From: Pseudomonadota bacterium
GTDB lineage: Bacteria > Myxococcota_A > UBA9042
Assembly: GCA_005792545.1 (NCBI GenBank)
Contig: SXRM01000025.1
Span: 1 to 64,000 of the forward strand
DNA length: 64,000 nucleotides
Reading direction: 5' to 3'
Part shown: positions 26,742-36,996 of the stretch, piece after piece
Numbering within the stretch: position 1 is the first letter of the stretch
How the letters are laid out: each line of letters starts with the position of its first letter
Notes under the pieces: generated by a model
What the model was told of the DNA's origin: nothing
The model's database searches: none
The model's input: only the letters and a program-made list of their open reading frames with translations
Program-made: the position numbers and the translations under genes

Positions 26742-27328
26742 CGGGTCTCCTTGCGGGCCGCAGCCGCGGCCGTTTGGGCGGCCTGGAGCACGACGTCTTG
26801 CAGCAACCGTTGCGCAGCGTCGGTCTCGTGGCGCAGCCACATGTCGATGCCCTCGGCGATGGGCATCCGGATCCACACCTCGGCGGGCGCTTGGACGCGC
26901 ACGACCGGTGGCGGGTTTACTGTCGAGTTGACATCGGTCGCGGCAAGATCGCCGGGTATGAGGCCGGGTGCTGGCCGCGCCGGTGCGGCGGGAGCGGGGT
27001 CAGGTTGCAGCGTTCGCGCCGGGTGCAGGGGCAGCGGCGTCGCGCGCAGATCGGCAGGCGTGAGCGTCCGAAAGCCGCGGCTGCGGCCGGTCGTCGGGTC
27101 GAGGTCATGCAGGGCCAAAGCGATCTGGTCCAGCGACCAGCCGGCGGCCTGGCGGGCGCTGATGAAACGCAACCAGTCTACGTAACGGCGGTCGTAGCCA
27201 GTGTGCGGGCCGCGAAAGAGCGGCGGCGGCAAGACTCCACGTTGCACGTAGTAACGAATCGTCCGCGGCGGCAACTCGGTCTCGCGGGCCAGCTCTTCGA
27301 GGGAGTAGGTGAGGTCGGCGTCGCTCAT
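26738..27328 (-). CDS. MerR-family transcriptional regulator
   Basis: A 196-residue protein with an N-terminal MerR winged helix: YSLEELARETELPPRTIRYYVQ, then the wing GPHTGYDRRYVDWLRFI and ISARQAAGWSLDQI. The sensing part has no Cys or metal-binding pair; it is a Pro/Ala-rich linker followed by a short C-terminal domain (VQAPAEVWIRMPIAEGIDMWL). This is unlike metal-responsive MerR proteins and suggests a different signal, possibly through the VIT/VWA partner encoded directly after it. Repeats likely to be its operator lie immediately upstream. The ATG at 27328 has no strong ribosome site. Confidence 0.8.
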   Translation of the reverse strand: MSDADLTYSLEELARETELPPRTIRYYVQRGVLPPPLFRGPHTGYDRRYVDWLRFISARQAAGWSLDQIALALHDLDPTTGRSRGFRTLTPADLRATPLPLHPARTLQPDPAPAAPARPAPGLIPGDLAATDVNSTVNPPPVVRVQAPAEVWIRMPIAEGIDMWLRHETDAAQRLLQDVVLQAAQTAAAAARKETR

Positions 27329-27350
27329 GGGGACAATCTAGCGGCGCCAT

Positions 27351-27375
27351 TTGACAGTGTCCAGTTGACAGTCAA
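27351..27375 (-). promoter_or_regulatory. Probable operator upstream of the MerR gene
   Basis: TTGACAGT occurs twice in direct orientation, at 27351-27358 and 27365-27372, a period of 14 bases. The second copy is part of a perfect 11-bp palindrome TTGACAGTCAA (27365-27375). On the minus strand this reads TTGACTGTCAA followed by ACTGTCAA, about 25-45 bases before the ATG, where a promoter is expected. This suggests autoregulation by the MerR protein. Confidence 0.5.
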
Positions 27376-27504
27376 GACGCGTCGCCGATCGAGCGCGAGA
27401 CGGTGAATCCCCGCCACCACCGGGATTGGCCAAGGGTCACACCAGGGCTGTCGCGTCTGCCGATTTGGTGTACCCTGCGTCGCCCGCGAAGCCTGGAGAA
27501 ACCG

Positions 27505-29952
27505 ATGATTGCACGCAGCCGCCTGACCCATCTCGCCGCCACCCTGACCGCGATCGCAGCGATCGCCTGCGGCAGCGACCCCGCCACACCGGCAGATGCC
27601 GGAGCCAAAACCGACGCTGGATCCAACGGTGACGTTGGCGCGACGGAGACCAGCGGCGGTGGCGATGCCAGCCGGGGCAGCGACGCCAGCGCTGGATCGG
27701 ACGGCGCAGGGTCCGACAGCGCATCGGCGGGCGATGCAGGCGCGGATGTCCAGGTCTTTCCGACCGCGCTGTTTGCCCGCGGCAGCGTGCGTCAGGTACA
27801 CGCCACCCACGCCGAGCCAAATCAGGAGCTGGAGCTGCGCGACGCCGCTGGCAAGGCCGTGCAGACGGCCAAGGCCGACAAGTGGGGCAGCAAGGTCTTT
27901 CGCAAGGTCGCGCCCGGCAAGGGCTATCGCGTAGTCGCCTTGGGCGCAAAGGCAGCCGAGGCTGGCCCGGTCGATGTCACGGACGCGGAGAACAGCCTGC
28001 CCAAGCCGTCCTACTACGCTGAGCAGGTGATCAAGGCCGGCACCGGCTACCTTAAGATGCGCGATGGCACCATGCTGGCGTACTTCGCGACGCTACCAGG
28101 CCCTGCCGATAAAGGTCCTTATCCGACGGTCATCAACTACAGCGGCTACGAGCCGGCGCGGCCCGGCAAGCCCATCGTATCCAAGGAGCAGGAGGCGCTG
28201 TGCGGCACCTACCCGGTGCTGTGCGCAGCGCCCTCAGATCCAAGCGCGCTGGTGATGGCGCTGTCGGGCTACGCCACGGTCAGCGTCAACTTGCGCGGCA
28301 CCGGCTGCTCGGGCGGCGCCTACGACTACTTTGAAGAGCTGCAGCTCCTCGACGGCTATGACACGGTCGAGATCGTCGCTGCCCAGCCGTGGGTCGCGCA
28401 TCACAGGGTCGGCATGGTTGGCCTTTCGTACCCGGGCATCACCCAGTTGTTCGTGGCCAAGACGCAGCCGCCAAGCCTGGGGGCGATTGCGCCGGTGTCG
28501 GTCATCGGCAACACCGCGACCACGTTGGTGCCCGGCGGCATCCTCAACAAGGGCTTCGCGCTGTCGTGGATCACCCATGTTCTGGACAAGGCCGTGCCGT
28601 ATGGACAGGGCTGGGAGAAGCCACAAGTCGACGCGGGCGACCTTCAGTGCAAGGAAAATCAACTCTTGCATGATCAGCGCGTCGACAATGTCGAACAGGC
28701 CAAAAACAAGGCCGAGTGGAAGCCAGAACTGCTCGATCCGCTCAATCCGACCGGCTGGGCCGGCAAAATCCAGGTGCCGGTGTTCCTGGCAGGTAGCTGG
28801 CAAGACGAGCAGACCGGGCCGTTCTTTGTCACGCTGCTCGACAAGTTCAAGGGCAGCCCGTCTCGGCGGATCCTGGTCTACAACGGCGTGCACGCGGACG
28901 GTTTTGCGCCACAGGTGCTGGTCGAATGGAAAGCGTTCTTCGACTTGCACATCGCCAAGACGGTGCCATCGGTGCCCGGGTTCTGGTCGCTGGCATTGCC
29001 GGCGTTTACCAAACAAGTTTTTGGCACCGAGCTGGCGATTCCCGAGGACCGCTGGGCCAACTATAAGACCCATGGCGAAGCCCTGGCTGCCTGGCAAAAG
29101 GAGCCAGAAATCCAGGCCTACCTGGCCAATGGCGGCAGCAAAGACGCGCCCGGCGCGCCGGTTGCCCAGGTCAAGCTGGGTTTTGAAGCCTGGCCGCCCG
29201 CAAAAACTCAGGTGCAGCGTTGGTTTTTTCAGCCCGACGGCAGCCTGCTGGCGGCCGCGCCGACCGCTACCTCCGCCGCGAGCACATTTGAACACGATGC
29301 GACTGCAGGCGAACAGGGCATCGGCGTCAAGAACCTGTACAGCACCAAGCCGACCTACGACTGGAAGAAGCCGTCGGCCGGCAAGGAAGTGTCGTTCCTG
29401 TCGGCGCCGCTGCAAGCCGACCAGGTGATGCTCGGCACCGGCAGCGTCGACGTGTGGGTGCGCACCACCGCGACCGACGTCGACGACGCCGACCTGGAGG
29501 TCAACCTGAGCGAAGTGCGCGGCGACGGTCAAGAGCAGTTCGTACAAAGCGGCTGGTTGCGCGCCAGTTTTCGCAAGCTCAGCCCCAACGCCACGGCGCT
29601 ATTGCCGGACCTGACCTACAACGTCGCCGATCAGCAGGCCCTGGTCGCCAAGCAGTGGACACAGGTGCGCATCGCGATTGCTGGCTTTGGCCACGTGTTC
29701 CGCAAAGGCTCACGCATCCGCCTGGCTATCGACACACCGGGTGGTAGTCGCGCCGACTGGAGGTTTGAGCTGCTGCCGTGGAAAGGCCCGGTTTTCTATG
29801 ATATTGGTCACGACGCCGAGCGGCCGTCGAGCGTCGCCCTGCCGTTGATTGCGTCGGCGGCGCTGCCCAAGGACACGCCGGAACCCGGGTGCACACTGCG
29901 CGGGATGCAGTGCCGTGCGCACACCGAGGTGCCGAACGTGCCGGCGAAATAG
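27505..29952 (+). CDS. Lipid-anchored CocE/NonD-type (X-Pro peptidase S15 family) hydrolase
   Basis: An 815-residue protein. It starts with a lipoprotein signal ending IAAIAC (Cys at about 22) and a Gly/Ala/Ser/Asp-rich linker to about residue 90. An alpha/beta-hydrolase of the CocE/NonD group follows, with oxyanion-type VNLRGTGCSGG near 270, nucleophile motif GLSYPG near 310, catalytic Asp region AGSWQDEQTG near 435 and His in YNGVHADGF near 465. The C-terminal region from about 620 is the jelly-roll domain common in this family (SVDVWVRTTATDVDDADLEV). Family members hydrolyse esters or Xaa-Pro peptide bonds; the substrate here is unknown. CTGGAGAA supports the start at 27505. Confidence 0.88.
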   Translation: MIARSRLTHLAATLTAIAAIACGSDPATPADAGAKTDAGSNGDVGATETSGGGDASRGSDASAGSDGAGSDSASAGDAGADVQVFPTALFARGSVRQVHATHAEPNQELELRDAAGKAVQTAKADKWGSKVFRKVAPGKGYRVVALGAKAAEAGPVDVTDAENSLPKPSYYAEQVIKAGTGYLKMRDGTMLAYFATLPGPADKGPYPTVINYSGYEPARPGKPIVSKEQEALCGTYPVLCAAPSDPSALVMALSGYATVSVNLRGTGCSGGAYDYFEELQLLDGYDTVEIVAAQPWVAHHRVGMVGLSYPGITQLFVAKTQPPSLGAIAPVSVIGNTATTLVPGGILNKGFALSWITHVLDKAVPYGQGWEKPQVDAGDLQCKENQLLHDQRVDNVEQAKNKAEWKPELLDPLNPTGWAGKIQVPVFLAGSWQDEQTGPFFVTLLDKFKGSPSRRILVYNGVHADGFAPQVLVEWKAFFDLHIAKTVPSVPGFWSLALPAFTKQVFGTELAIPEDRWANYKTHGEALAAWQKEPEIQAYLANGGSKDAPGAPVAQVKLGFEAWPPAKTQVQRWFFQPDGSLLAAAPTATSAASTFEHDATAGEQGIGVKNLYSTKPTYDWKKPSAGKEVSFLSAPLQADQVMLGTGSVDVWVRTTATDVDDADLEVNLSEVRGDGQEQFVQSGWLRASFRKLSPNATALLPDLTYNVADQQALVAKQWTQVRIAIAGFGHVFRKGSRIRLAIDTPGGSRADWRFELLPWKGPVFYDIGHDAERPSSVALPLIASAALPKDTPEPGCTLRGMQCRAHTEVPNVPAK

Positions 29953-30033
29953 GCATTTCGGGCCGCCGCCGCACCCGTCCAAAGACCGCCCCGCGTTTGC
30001 AACCCCCCGCCGCACCTGCCAGACTGCCGGGCC

Positions 30034-30996
30034 ATGACACCTGAGCGCCCGCACACGCCGACGCAGCCCCACAGCAAGCCGGCGCCCGGCGCCGCAAAGC
30101 GCTTCGGCGCACGCTGGTGGCTGGTGTGCGCGGTGGGCCTGTCGTGCGTGTTTTGCGCCAGCGTCGCCTCGCAACGGCGGCCGCACTTGTCGGTCGCTGC
30201 CGGCGGCGGTGGGGCGCAGGCCTATCACAACACCTTCAACTGCCAGAATCGCCTCAATCACCACGAAGCCCACCGGATGATGGGCGGTGGCGTCGAGGTG
30301 GACTTTGAAGGCGAGCAGGGCATCTTGCTTGGCGGCAGCGCCGCAGTGCACCAGTTCGAGATCCAAAGGGTCTCGTCGTCACCCACTCCGATTGCCTCGG
30401 GCATCAAAGGCGAGACGTCGTACTTGAGCACGGCACTTGCTGCACGCGGCGGCTACTCGTTCGGCTGGGGTAGCATCGAGGCGGGCGCCACGTTTTTCTT
30501 GGACCTGCAAGCGGCCTGGCCGTTGCTGCGCGTGCGGGGCGGTGCACTCGGCAACGGTCTATCCGGCGTGCTGCAGCTGGGCGCGGAGAATGCCCAGTGG
30601 GGCGCACCGACGATTTCGGCCGGCGGGCGCATGCGCATCGATCGCCTGTCGATCCAGGCACTGGCCGGCAACATGTCGCGGCTCATGCGCGAACATAGCA
30701 ACGCCAATGGCGTTTTCGTGCCCGGCAAGACCGTGCGGGGATCGATCGGCCGCAATGGTGACGCGGCACTGATGGTGCAGGCAGACATCGCGATTGACGA
30801 TGCGATCGCCTTTCGCCTTGACGGCGCAGTCGCCGAGGCGTGGTCGGCGTCGGCGTGGCTGGTCTGGACTCAAGCACCCGCGCGACCAGCAGACGCGGAC
30901 GTGCGCGCGTTCCCGCCACCGGCCGAAGCCGTCTCGCCCGAACCGCCCGTCCCAGCACCCGAATCCGCCACGGCGACGGCCGTGCCGCGAGGTTGA
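30034..30996 (+). CDS. Possible outer-membrane beta-barrel protein, unknown function
   Basis: A 320-residue protein with an N-terminal hydrophobic segment (WWLVCAVGLSCVFCASVASQ) after a 27-residue polar leader, so it is either secreted or anchored. The region from about residue 50 to 280 is rich in alternating Gly/aromatic short strands (for example GGYSFGWGSIEAGATFFLDLQAAWPLLRV in part), a pattern often seen in outer-membrane barrels. The C-terminal 40 residues are Pro/Ala/Glu-rich and disordered. No known domain was recognised. It follows the hydrolase gene by 81 bases and precedes the giant MopE-repeat lipoprotein. Confidence 0.6.
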   Translation: MTPERPHTPTQPHSKPAPGAAKRFGARWWLVCAVGLSCVFCASVASQRRPHLSVAAGGGGAQAYHNTFNCQNRLNHHEAHRMMGGGVEVDFEGEQGILLGGSAAVHQFEIQRVSSSPTPIASGIKGETSYLSTALAARGGYSFGWGSIEAGATFFLDLQAAWPLLRVRGGALGNGLSGVLQLGAENAQWGAPTISAGGRMRIDRLSIQALAGNMSRLMREHSNANGVFVPGKTVRGSIGRNGDAALMVQADIAIDDAIAFRLDGAVAEAWSASAWLVWTQAPARPADADVRAFPPPAEAVSPEPPVPAPESATATAVPRG

Positions 30997-31060
30997 ACAA
31001 CTGCCCAATTCGGGCTACCTTTTGCGTTTTGCCCGCCTGGCGCACCGCGCGGGAAAAGGA

Positions 31061-34000
31061 ATGCGCACGCAAGCAATGTGCCATCAACCACTCGGCTTCT
31101 TGTTCGCCCGTCGCGCGATGGCCCTCGCCGTGGCTACCGCCCTGGTCGCGCTCGGCGGCTGTCTCGCGACCGAATTCGTGCCAGAGGACGCCGTCGGCGC
31201 AGGCACCACTGCCGATAGCGCGGTGCCGCTGGACGGCGTTGCCGATACGCCCGCGGCCGAAACGGTTGTGGACACCGCCGCGCAGGAGACCAGCGAAGAA
31301 GTCGCGGATGCGGCTGCGCCCGACCTCGATGGTGCCGTCGAAGTCGAGGCCGAGGCGGCCGACGATGTGCAGGAAGTCGACGCCGGGGCCGATGCACCGA
31401 CGGATGTGGCGCCGAGCGACGCCGATGTCGTTGTGCTGCTGCCCCTTGGCAGCACCTGCACGGCGGACGCCCAGTGCGAGTCCAAAGAATGTGTGACAGT
31501 CACCGGTTCGCCCAACGTATGCAGCAAGCCCTGCACCGGCGACTGTCCGGCCGGCATGCGCTGCGGTCTGGACATCGCAACCAAGTCGATCACGGTTCCG
31601 TACTGCCTGCCGCTGCCCGACGACCTATGCAAGCCCTGCGAAGTCGATGACGACTGCAAGGCCAAGGCCTGCGTACCGCTGACCGACACCAAGGAGTCGC
31701 TGTGCGGTGTGGCGTGCGGCGCTGGCGGCACCTGCCCGGTCGGCTTTGTGTGTCAGCAATTCAAGTCGGGCGACGTCTGCGTGCCACAACTGAGCACCTG
31801 CACCTGCAACGTGGCGCAGTTGGGCAACGCCTGGTCGTGCCAGACCAGCACACCGGTCGGCAAGTGCCTGGGCAGCCAGATCTGTACCGACGGCGGCTGG
31901 ACCGCCTGCAGCGCGCCGCTGCCGATCCCCGAATTGTGCGATGGCCAAGACAACGACTGCAACGGCCTGACCGACGAGACGTACACCACGCTCGGCTCCT
32001 CGTGTGGTTTGGGCGCCTGCGCGGGCGGCAAGCTCGTCTGCGCCGACAGCAAGAAGGCGGTGGTGTGCTCCACCGAAAAGAAAAAGCCGACCAAGGACAT
32101 CTGCAATAACGCCATCGACGACAATTGCGACGGCAAGACCGACGAGGGCTGTCCGCCCAAAGACAGCGACAAAGACGGCACCCCCGACCTCGGCGACTGC
32201 GGACCGTATTTGAGCGAAATGCACCCCGGCGCGACTGAGCCCTGTTGCGGGGCGATTCCGCTGAGTGGTCAGCCGACGCTTATCGACAGCGATACGACCA
32301 GCAAGGCCTGCGACCTCAATTGCGATGGCAAGGTCATTGCATGCGCAGCCGCCGACCTGGACAAAGACGGTTTTCTCGCGCCCGAGGACTGCAACGACAA
32401 AGAGCCCACCATCAACCCCAAGGGCAAAGACAAGTGCGGCGACGGCATTGACCAGGACTGCAAAGACGGCGACAGCGTTTGCACGCCGCAAAACGACCAG
32501 GACAGCGACGGCTGGCCTGAGCCTTTCGACTGCGAGGACTCGACCGACAAGATTTCGCCCGGCGCCAAAGAACTGTGCAACGCCATCGACGACGACTGCG
32601 ACGGCGTCACCGACGACGGCAATCCCGGCGGCGGCGGACCTTGCGGTGCCACCGGCGGCGCATGCAAAGCCGGCACACTGGTCTGCACTGTCGTCGAGTC
32701 CAAGAAAGTGGTGGCCTGCATCGACGCGGTCGCCGGCGAAGCCGAGACCTGCAACACCGTCGACGACAACTGTGACGGCAAGACCGACGAAAACTTCGTC
32801 GATTTGGGCCTGGGCGCGACTTGCGATACGGACGACAGCGACTTTTGCTCCAACGGCATCAAGACTTGTCAGGCCGATGGGCTGTCGCTGACCTGCGCCA
32901 GCGAAAAGATCTACGACATCGTGGAGAGCTGCAAAGGGCCGGGCCAGGGCAACAACGTCGACGAAGACTGCGATGGCCTGACCGACGAGAGCTGCTACGC
33001 CAGCGACATCGACGGCGACGGCAGCGTAGCGCCGCAGGACTGCAACCCCAGCGACTCGGGCTACTCGCCCAAGGTGCCCAAAGAGGCGTGCTGCGACCCG
33101 GCGCTCGGCAGCGGCCCCGAGGCGTTGGCCAAGTGTGACAAGAACTGCGACGGCCAGATCGGCACCTGCGACCCGGCCGACAAAGACTCGGACGGCTTTG
33201 TCGCCGACGACTGCAACCCACAGGACCCCGCCAGCTATCCGGGCGCGCCCGAAAAGTGCGGCGACGGCATCGACCAGGACTGCAAAGACGGCGACATCGA
33301 CTGCGGCGCGATCAACGATGAGGACGGCGACGGCTACGACAACGAGGTCGACTGCAAGAAATTCGACAAAGAGGTGTTCCCCGGCAACCCCGAGGTCTGC
33401 AACGGCAAAGACGACGACTGCAACGGCGCCACCGACGACGGCAATCCGGGTGGCGGCGCGGCGTGCGGCTCGAACATCGGTGCATGCCAGCCGGGCGTGA
33501 CGGTTTGCACCAAGGTCAACTTTCAGGCGCAGGTGCTGTGCGTGCCCAAGAAGGGACCGCAGCCCGAGTTATGCAACGGCCTGGACGACAACTGCAATGG
33601 CAAGACCGACGAAGTCTACGCCAAGCTGGGCAAAGCCTGCGACGGCCCCGACGCCGACGGCTGCACCAACGGCACCTGGACGTGCTCGACTGACTTCAAG
33701 AAAGAAGAGTGCGTCAACGAGTCGGTCACCGACCTGTACGAGCTGTGCAACGGCCTGGACGATGACTGCGACGGCAAGACCGACGAAGAACTCGCCTACC
33801 TGGGCAAGACCGTCGGCCAGGACTGCGACGGCTTTGGGCAGTGTGGTCCGGGCAAGGTAGTGTGCTCGCCTGAGCTGCTGGTGCCGGTGTGCTCGACCGA
33901 TTACTTCGGCACCACGCCAGAGTCCAAGGCCGAGACCTGCAACAAGGCGGACGACGACTGCGATGGCCAGACCGACGAAGACCAGACGTTTGGCGGCAAG

Positions 34001-36988
34001 AAGCTCGGCGAGTCGTGCGTCGGCGCAGGCGCCTGCTCCACGGCGACGGGCAAAGTCGAGTGCGCGGCCAGCGGCAAGGCGATTTGCAGCGTCATGCAAG
34101 GCGGCAGCAGTTTTGCGGGCAAGTCAGAGTCCTGCGACGGCGTCGACAACGACTGCGACGGCCACGTGGACGAGGGCTTGAAGATCGGCGACTCGGCCTG
34201 CAAGAAGGCCGGCGTGTGCAACCAAGCCAATGTGGTGGCCAAGTGCGTTGCCGGTACCTGGGACTGCTCGTACAACGGCGTGGTCGGCTATCAGCCGGAC
34301 AAGGAGTACAGCTGCGACGCGCTCGACAACGACTGCGACGGCAAGACCGACGAGGATTTTGAAGTCGGTCTGGCCTGCGACGGCACCGACAGCGACAAGT
34401 GCCAGAACGGCACCTGGCTGTGCAGCGAAGACAAGGGCGGCAAGGTCTGCATCAACGAAACCAAGACCGACATCGCCGAGTCGTGCAACGGCAAGGACGA
34501 CGACTGCGACGGCGAGACGGACGAAGGCTTTGACACCGGCGTGCCCTGCGATGGCCCCGACGGCGACAAGTGCAAGAACGGCGTCAACATCTGCACCGCC
34601 GACGGCAAAGGCGTGACCTGCGGCGACGAATTCAAGAAAGACATCGCAGAATCATGTAACGACCAGGACGATAACTGCGATGGCGTTACCGACGAGGGCT
34701 TTACCTTCGGCACCGACAACATCGCGCTCGGCGCAGCTTGCGACGGCCCCGACAGCGACAAGTGCAAGCACGGCACGGTGCTGTGCGCCGCCGACGGCAA
34801 GTTCGCAGTCTGTGGAGCGGAAAGTAAAGAGAACATTGTCGAAGTCTGCAACGCGGTCGATGACAACTGCGACGGCAAGACCGACGAAAGCCAGACCTAC
34901 TCGGGCAAGGCTCTGGACGCCAGCTGCACCGGCACCGGCGCGTGCGGCGCGGGCACCGTGGTGTGCTCACCGGTCACCTTCAAGGCGACGTGCTCGACCA
35001 ACCCCGATGCGTTCCTCATCTTCAACGGCCAGGAGCTGTGCGACGGCCTGGACAACGACTGTAACGGCAAGATCGACGACAACCTGAGCCTAAGTGGCGT
35101 CCCGCTCGGCGGCAATTGCCCCGCAGTCGGCGAGTGCGCCGCCGGCAAGGTGCAGTGTGGCAGCAGTAAGCAGGTGGTGTGCAGCACCCAAAAAGGCGGC
35201 GGCGTCGACCAGAGCAAGGCCGAAACCTGCGACGGCAAGGACAACGACTGCGACGGCAAGACCGACGAAGACCTGACGGTGGTCGACTCGACCTGCAAAA
35301 AAGTTGGCGTCTGCGGCAACGACAAGCTGGTCGCCGTGTGCGCCAACAGCAAGTGGACCTGCGACTACAGCCAGGTGCCCGGCTACAGCGAAAAGGAGCT
35401 GTGTGACGGTCTCGACAACAATTGCGACGGCAAGACCGACGAAGGCTTCGACATCGGCGCGCCGTGCGACGGCCCTGACGGCGACCAGTGCAAGACCGGC
35501 GCTTGGACCTGCAAGCCCGACGGCAGCGACCACCAGTGCAACAACGAGGAAGAGACCGACAAGCTCGAGGTCTGCGACGGCAAGGACAACAACTGCGACG
35601 GCAAGACCGATGAGGGCTTTGCTTACGGGCCCGACAAGCTGGCGCTCGGCGCCAGTTGCGACGGCTTGGGCATCTGCGGCCCCGGCAAGGTCATCTGCGG
35701 CAAGAACCTGACCGCCACCTGCAGCACCGACCCCGATGGCACCAGCCCCGGCAACAAAGACGAGGTGTGCAACACCATCGACGACGACTGCGATGGCACG
35801 GCCGACGACGGCTTGAAGTACGGCGGCCTCGCCGTGGGCGCCCCGTGCTCTGGCATCGGCGAGTGCGGCAACGGCAGTGTGGTGTGCAACAGCAAGTTCG
35901 TCGCCGTGTGCTCGACCAACCCCGATGGCCCCGACTACGACCAGAAGATCGAGCTGTGTAACCTCAAGGACGACGACTGTGACGGCCAAACCGACGAAGA
36001 GCTGGACCCCAAAAAGTCGACCTGCAACCAACTGGGCGTTTGCGCCACGGCGCTCAAGGCCACCTGCAACAAGGGCGCATGGAAGTGTGCGTACGACATC
36101 ACGCTCGGATTCGAGTTCAAAGAGACTGTGTGCGACGACCTCGACAACGACTGCAACGGCGTGACCGACGACCCGTACCCGACCAAGGGCAAGCCGTGCG
36201 ATGGCGACGACGCTGACCTGTGCAAGAACGGCGCGTTCGTGTGCACCGACAGCAAGAAAGACGTGGTGTGCAAGGAGACCGGCCCTGGCGGTGCCAGCGC
36301 GGAAATCTGTGACGGCAAGGACAACGACTGCAACGGCCAGACTGACGAACAGTTCACGACGCTTGGCCAGGCCTGCGACGGCCCGGATACCGACCTGTGC
36401 CCCAACGGCGTGCTGATTTGCAGCAGCAACGGCAGCGGCGTGGTCTGCGGCAGCGAGTTCATTCAGAATTTGAAAGAGCTGTGCGACTTCCAGGACAACA
36501 ACTGCGACGGCAAGACCGACGAGGGCTTGGGCCTGGGCGACAAGTGCGACGGACCTGACAGCGATCAGTGCCAGTTCGGCACCTGGACCTGTGGCAGCGC
36601 CGGCAAGGTCGTGTGCGACAACGAGTCTAAAGTCGGCATCACCGAGATCTGCAACAACCTCGACGACGACTGCAACGGCAAGACCGACGAGAGCTTTGGC
36701 CAGAAAGGCCAGAAGTGCGACGTGGCCACCGACATCGACAGCTGCTTTACAGGGTCGTTTCAGTGCACAGCGCAGGGCGCTCTGGCGTGCATTGGCGACA
36801 TCGCATGCTCGGGCGGCACGCCTTGCAAGCCGTCCACAAGCATCAACCAGCTGGACCAGTGCATCTGCGGCACGCAGACCTGCTCGGTCGACCAGGGCGA
36901 CCAGTGCGGCGGCGACAACAAGTGCACCTGCAAGGGCGGAGCCGCCTGCGTGGCGCCCAAGAAATGCACATCGACCGGCTGCAAGTAG
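31061..36988 (+). CDS. Giant MopE-repeat lipoprotein (1975 aa)
   Basis: The signal ends in lipobox ALGGC (Cys at about 34), followed by an acidic Asp/Glu/Ala-rich linker to about residue 130 and a Cys-rich segment to about 290. From there to about 1875 it is a long tandem array built on the motif CNGxDDDCDGxTDE, with roughly one motif per 50-70 residues and intervening GAACDGPDSDKCKNG or CSTDPDG-type loops. This is the putative metal-binding motif named for MopE of Methylococcus (Pfam PF11617), where it binds copper; acidic residues and Cys suggest Ca2+ or Cu binding. A final Cys-rich domain ends CKGGAACVAPKKC. Start choice is uncertain: the AAAAGGA lies directly against the ATG at 31061, and ATG 31076 is an alternative. 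Function unknown. Confidence 0.82.
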   Translation: MRTQAMCHQPLGFLFARRAMALAVATALVALGGCLATEFVPEDAVGAGTTADSAVPLDGVADTPAAETVVDTAAQETSEEVADAAAPDLDGAVEVEAEAADDVQEVDAGADAPTDVAPSDADVVVLLPLGSTCTADAQCESKECVTVTGSPNVCSKPCTGDCPAGMRCGLDIATKSITVPYCLPLPDDLCKPCEVDDDCKAKACVPLTDTKESLCGVACGAGGTCPVGFVCQQFKSGDVCVPQLSTCTCNVAQLGNAWSCQTSTPVGKCLGSQICTDGGWTACSAPLPIPELCDGQDNDCNGLTDETYTTLGSSCGLGACAGGKLVCADSKKAVVCSTEKKKPTKDICNNAIDDNCDGKTDEGCPPKDSDKDGTPDLGDCGPYLSEMHPGATEPCCGAIPLSGQPTLIDSDTTSKACDLNCDGKVIACAAADLDKDGFLAPEDCNDKEPTINPKGKDKCGDGIDQDCKDGDSVCTPQNDQDSDGWPEPFDCEDSTDKISPGAKELCNAIDDDCDGVTDDGNPGGGGPCGATGGACKAGTLVCTVVESKKVVACIDAVAGEAETCNTVDDNCDGKTDENFVDLGLGATCDTDDSDFCSNGIKTCQADGLSLTCASEKIYDIVESCKGPGQGNNVDEDCDGLTDESCYASDIDGDGSVAPQDCNPSDSGYSPKVPKEACCDPALGSGPEALAKCDKNCDGQIGTCDPADKDSDGFVADDCNPQDPASYPGAPEKCGDGIDQDCKDGDIDCGAINDEDGDGYDNEVDCKKFDKEVFPGNPEVCNGKDDDCNGATDDGNPGGGAACGSNIGACQPGVTVCTKVNFQAQVLCVPKKGPQPELCNGLDDNCNGKTDEVYAKLGKACDGPDADGCTNGTWTCSTDFKKEECVNESVTDLYELCNGLDDDCDGKTDEELAYLGKTVGQDCDGFGQCGPGKVVCSPELLVPVCSTDYFGTTPESKAETCNKADDDCDGQTDEDQTFGGKKLGESCVGAGACSTATGKVECAASGKAICSVMQGGSSFAGKSESCDGVDNDCDGHVDEGLKIGDSACKKAGVCNQANVVAKCVAGTWDCSYNGVVGYQPDKEYSCDALDNDCDGKTDEDFEVGLACDGTDSDKCQNGTWLCSEDKGGKVCINETKTDIAESCNGKDDDCDGETDEGFDTGVPCDGPDGDKCKNGVNICTADGKGVTCGDEFKKDIAESCNDQDDNCDGVTDEGFTFGTDNIALGAACDGPDSDKCKHGTVLCAADGKFAVCGAESKENIVEVCNAVDDNCDGKTDESQTYSGKALDASCTGTGACGAGTVVCSPVTFKATCSTNPDAFLIFNGQELCDGLDNDCNGKIDDNLSLSGVPLGGNCPAVGECAAGKVQCGSSKQVVCSTQKGGGVDQSKAETCDGKDNDCDGKTDEDLTVVDSTCKKVGVCGNDKLVAVCANSKWTCDYSQVPGYSEKELCDGLDNNCDGKTDEGFDIGAPCDGPDGDQCKTGAWTCKPDGSDHQCNNEEETDKLEVCDGKDNNCDGKTDEGFAYGPDKLALGASCDGLGICGPGKVICGKNLTATCSTDPDGTSPGNKDEVCNTIDDDCDGTADDGLKYGGLAVGAPCSGIGECGNGSVVCNSKFVAVCSTNPDGPDYDQKIELCNLKDDDCDGQTDEELDPKKSTCNQLGVCATALKATCNKGAWKCAYDITLGFEFKETVCDDLDNDCNGVTDDPYPTKGKPCDGDDADLCKNGAFVCTDSKKDVVCKETGPGGASAEICDGKDNDCNGQTDEQFTTLGQACDGPDTDLCPNGVLICSSNGSGVVCGSEFIQNLKELCDFQDNNCDGKTDEGLGLGDKCDGPDSDQCQFGTWTCGSAGKVVCDNESKVGITEICNNLDDDCNGKTDESFGQKGQKCDVATDIDSCFTGSFQCTAQGALACIGDIACSGGTPCKPSTSINQLDQCICGTQTCSVDQGDQCGGDNKCTCKGGAACVAPKKCTSTGCK

Positions 36989-36996
36989 GTCTGCAG

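Noticed and set aside
30794-31060. Extension of the 1975-residue lipoprotein to 30794
   Set aside because: It overlaps the previous gene in another frame and would place Arg/Pro-rich sequence before the signal peptide.
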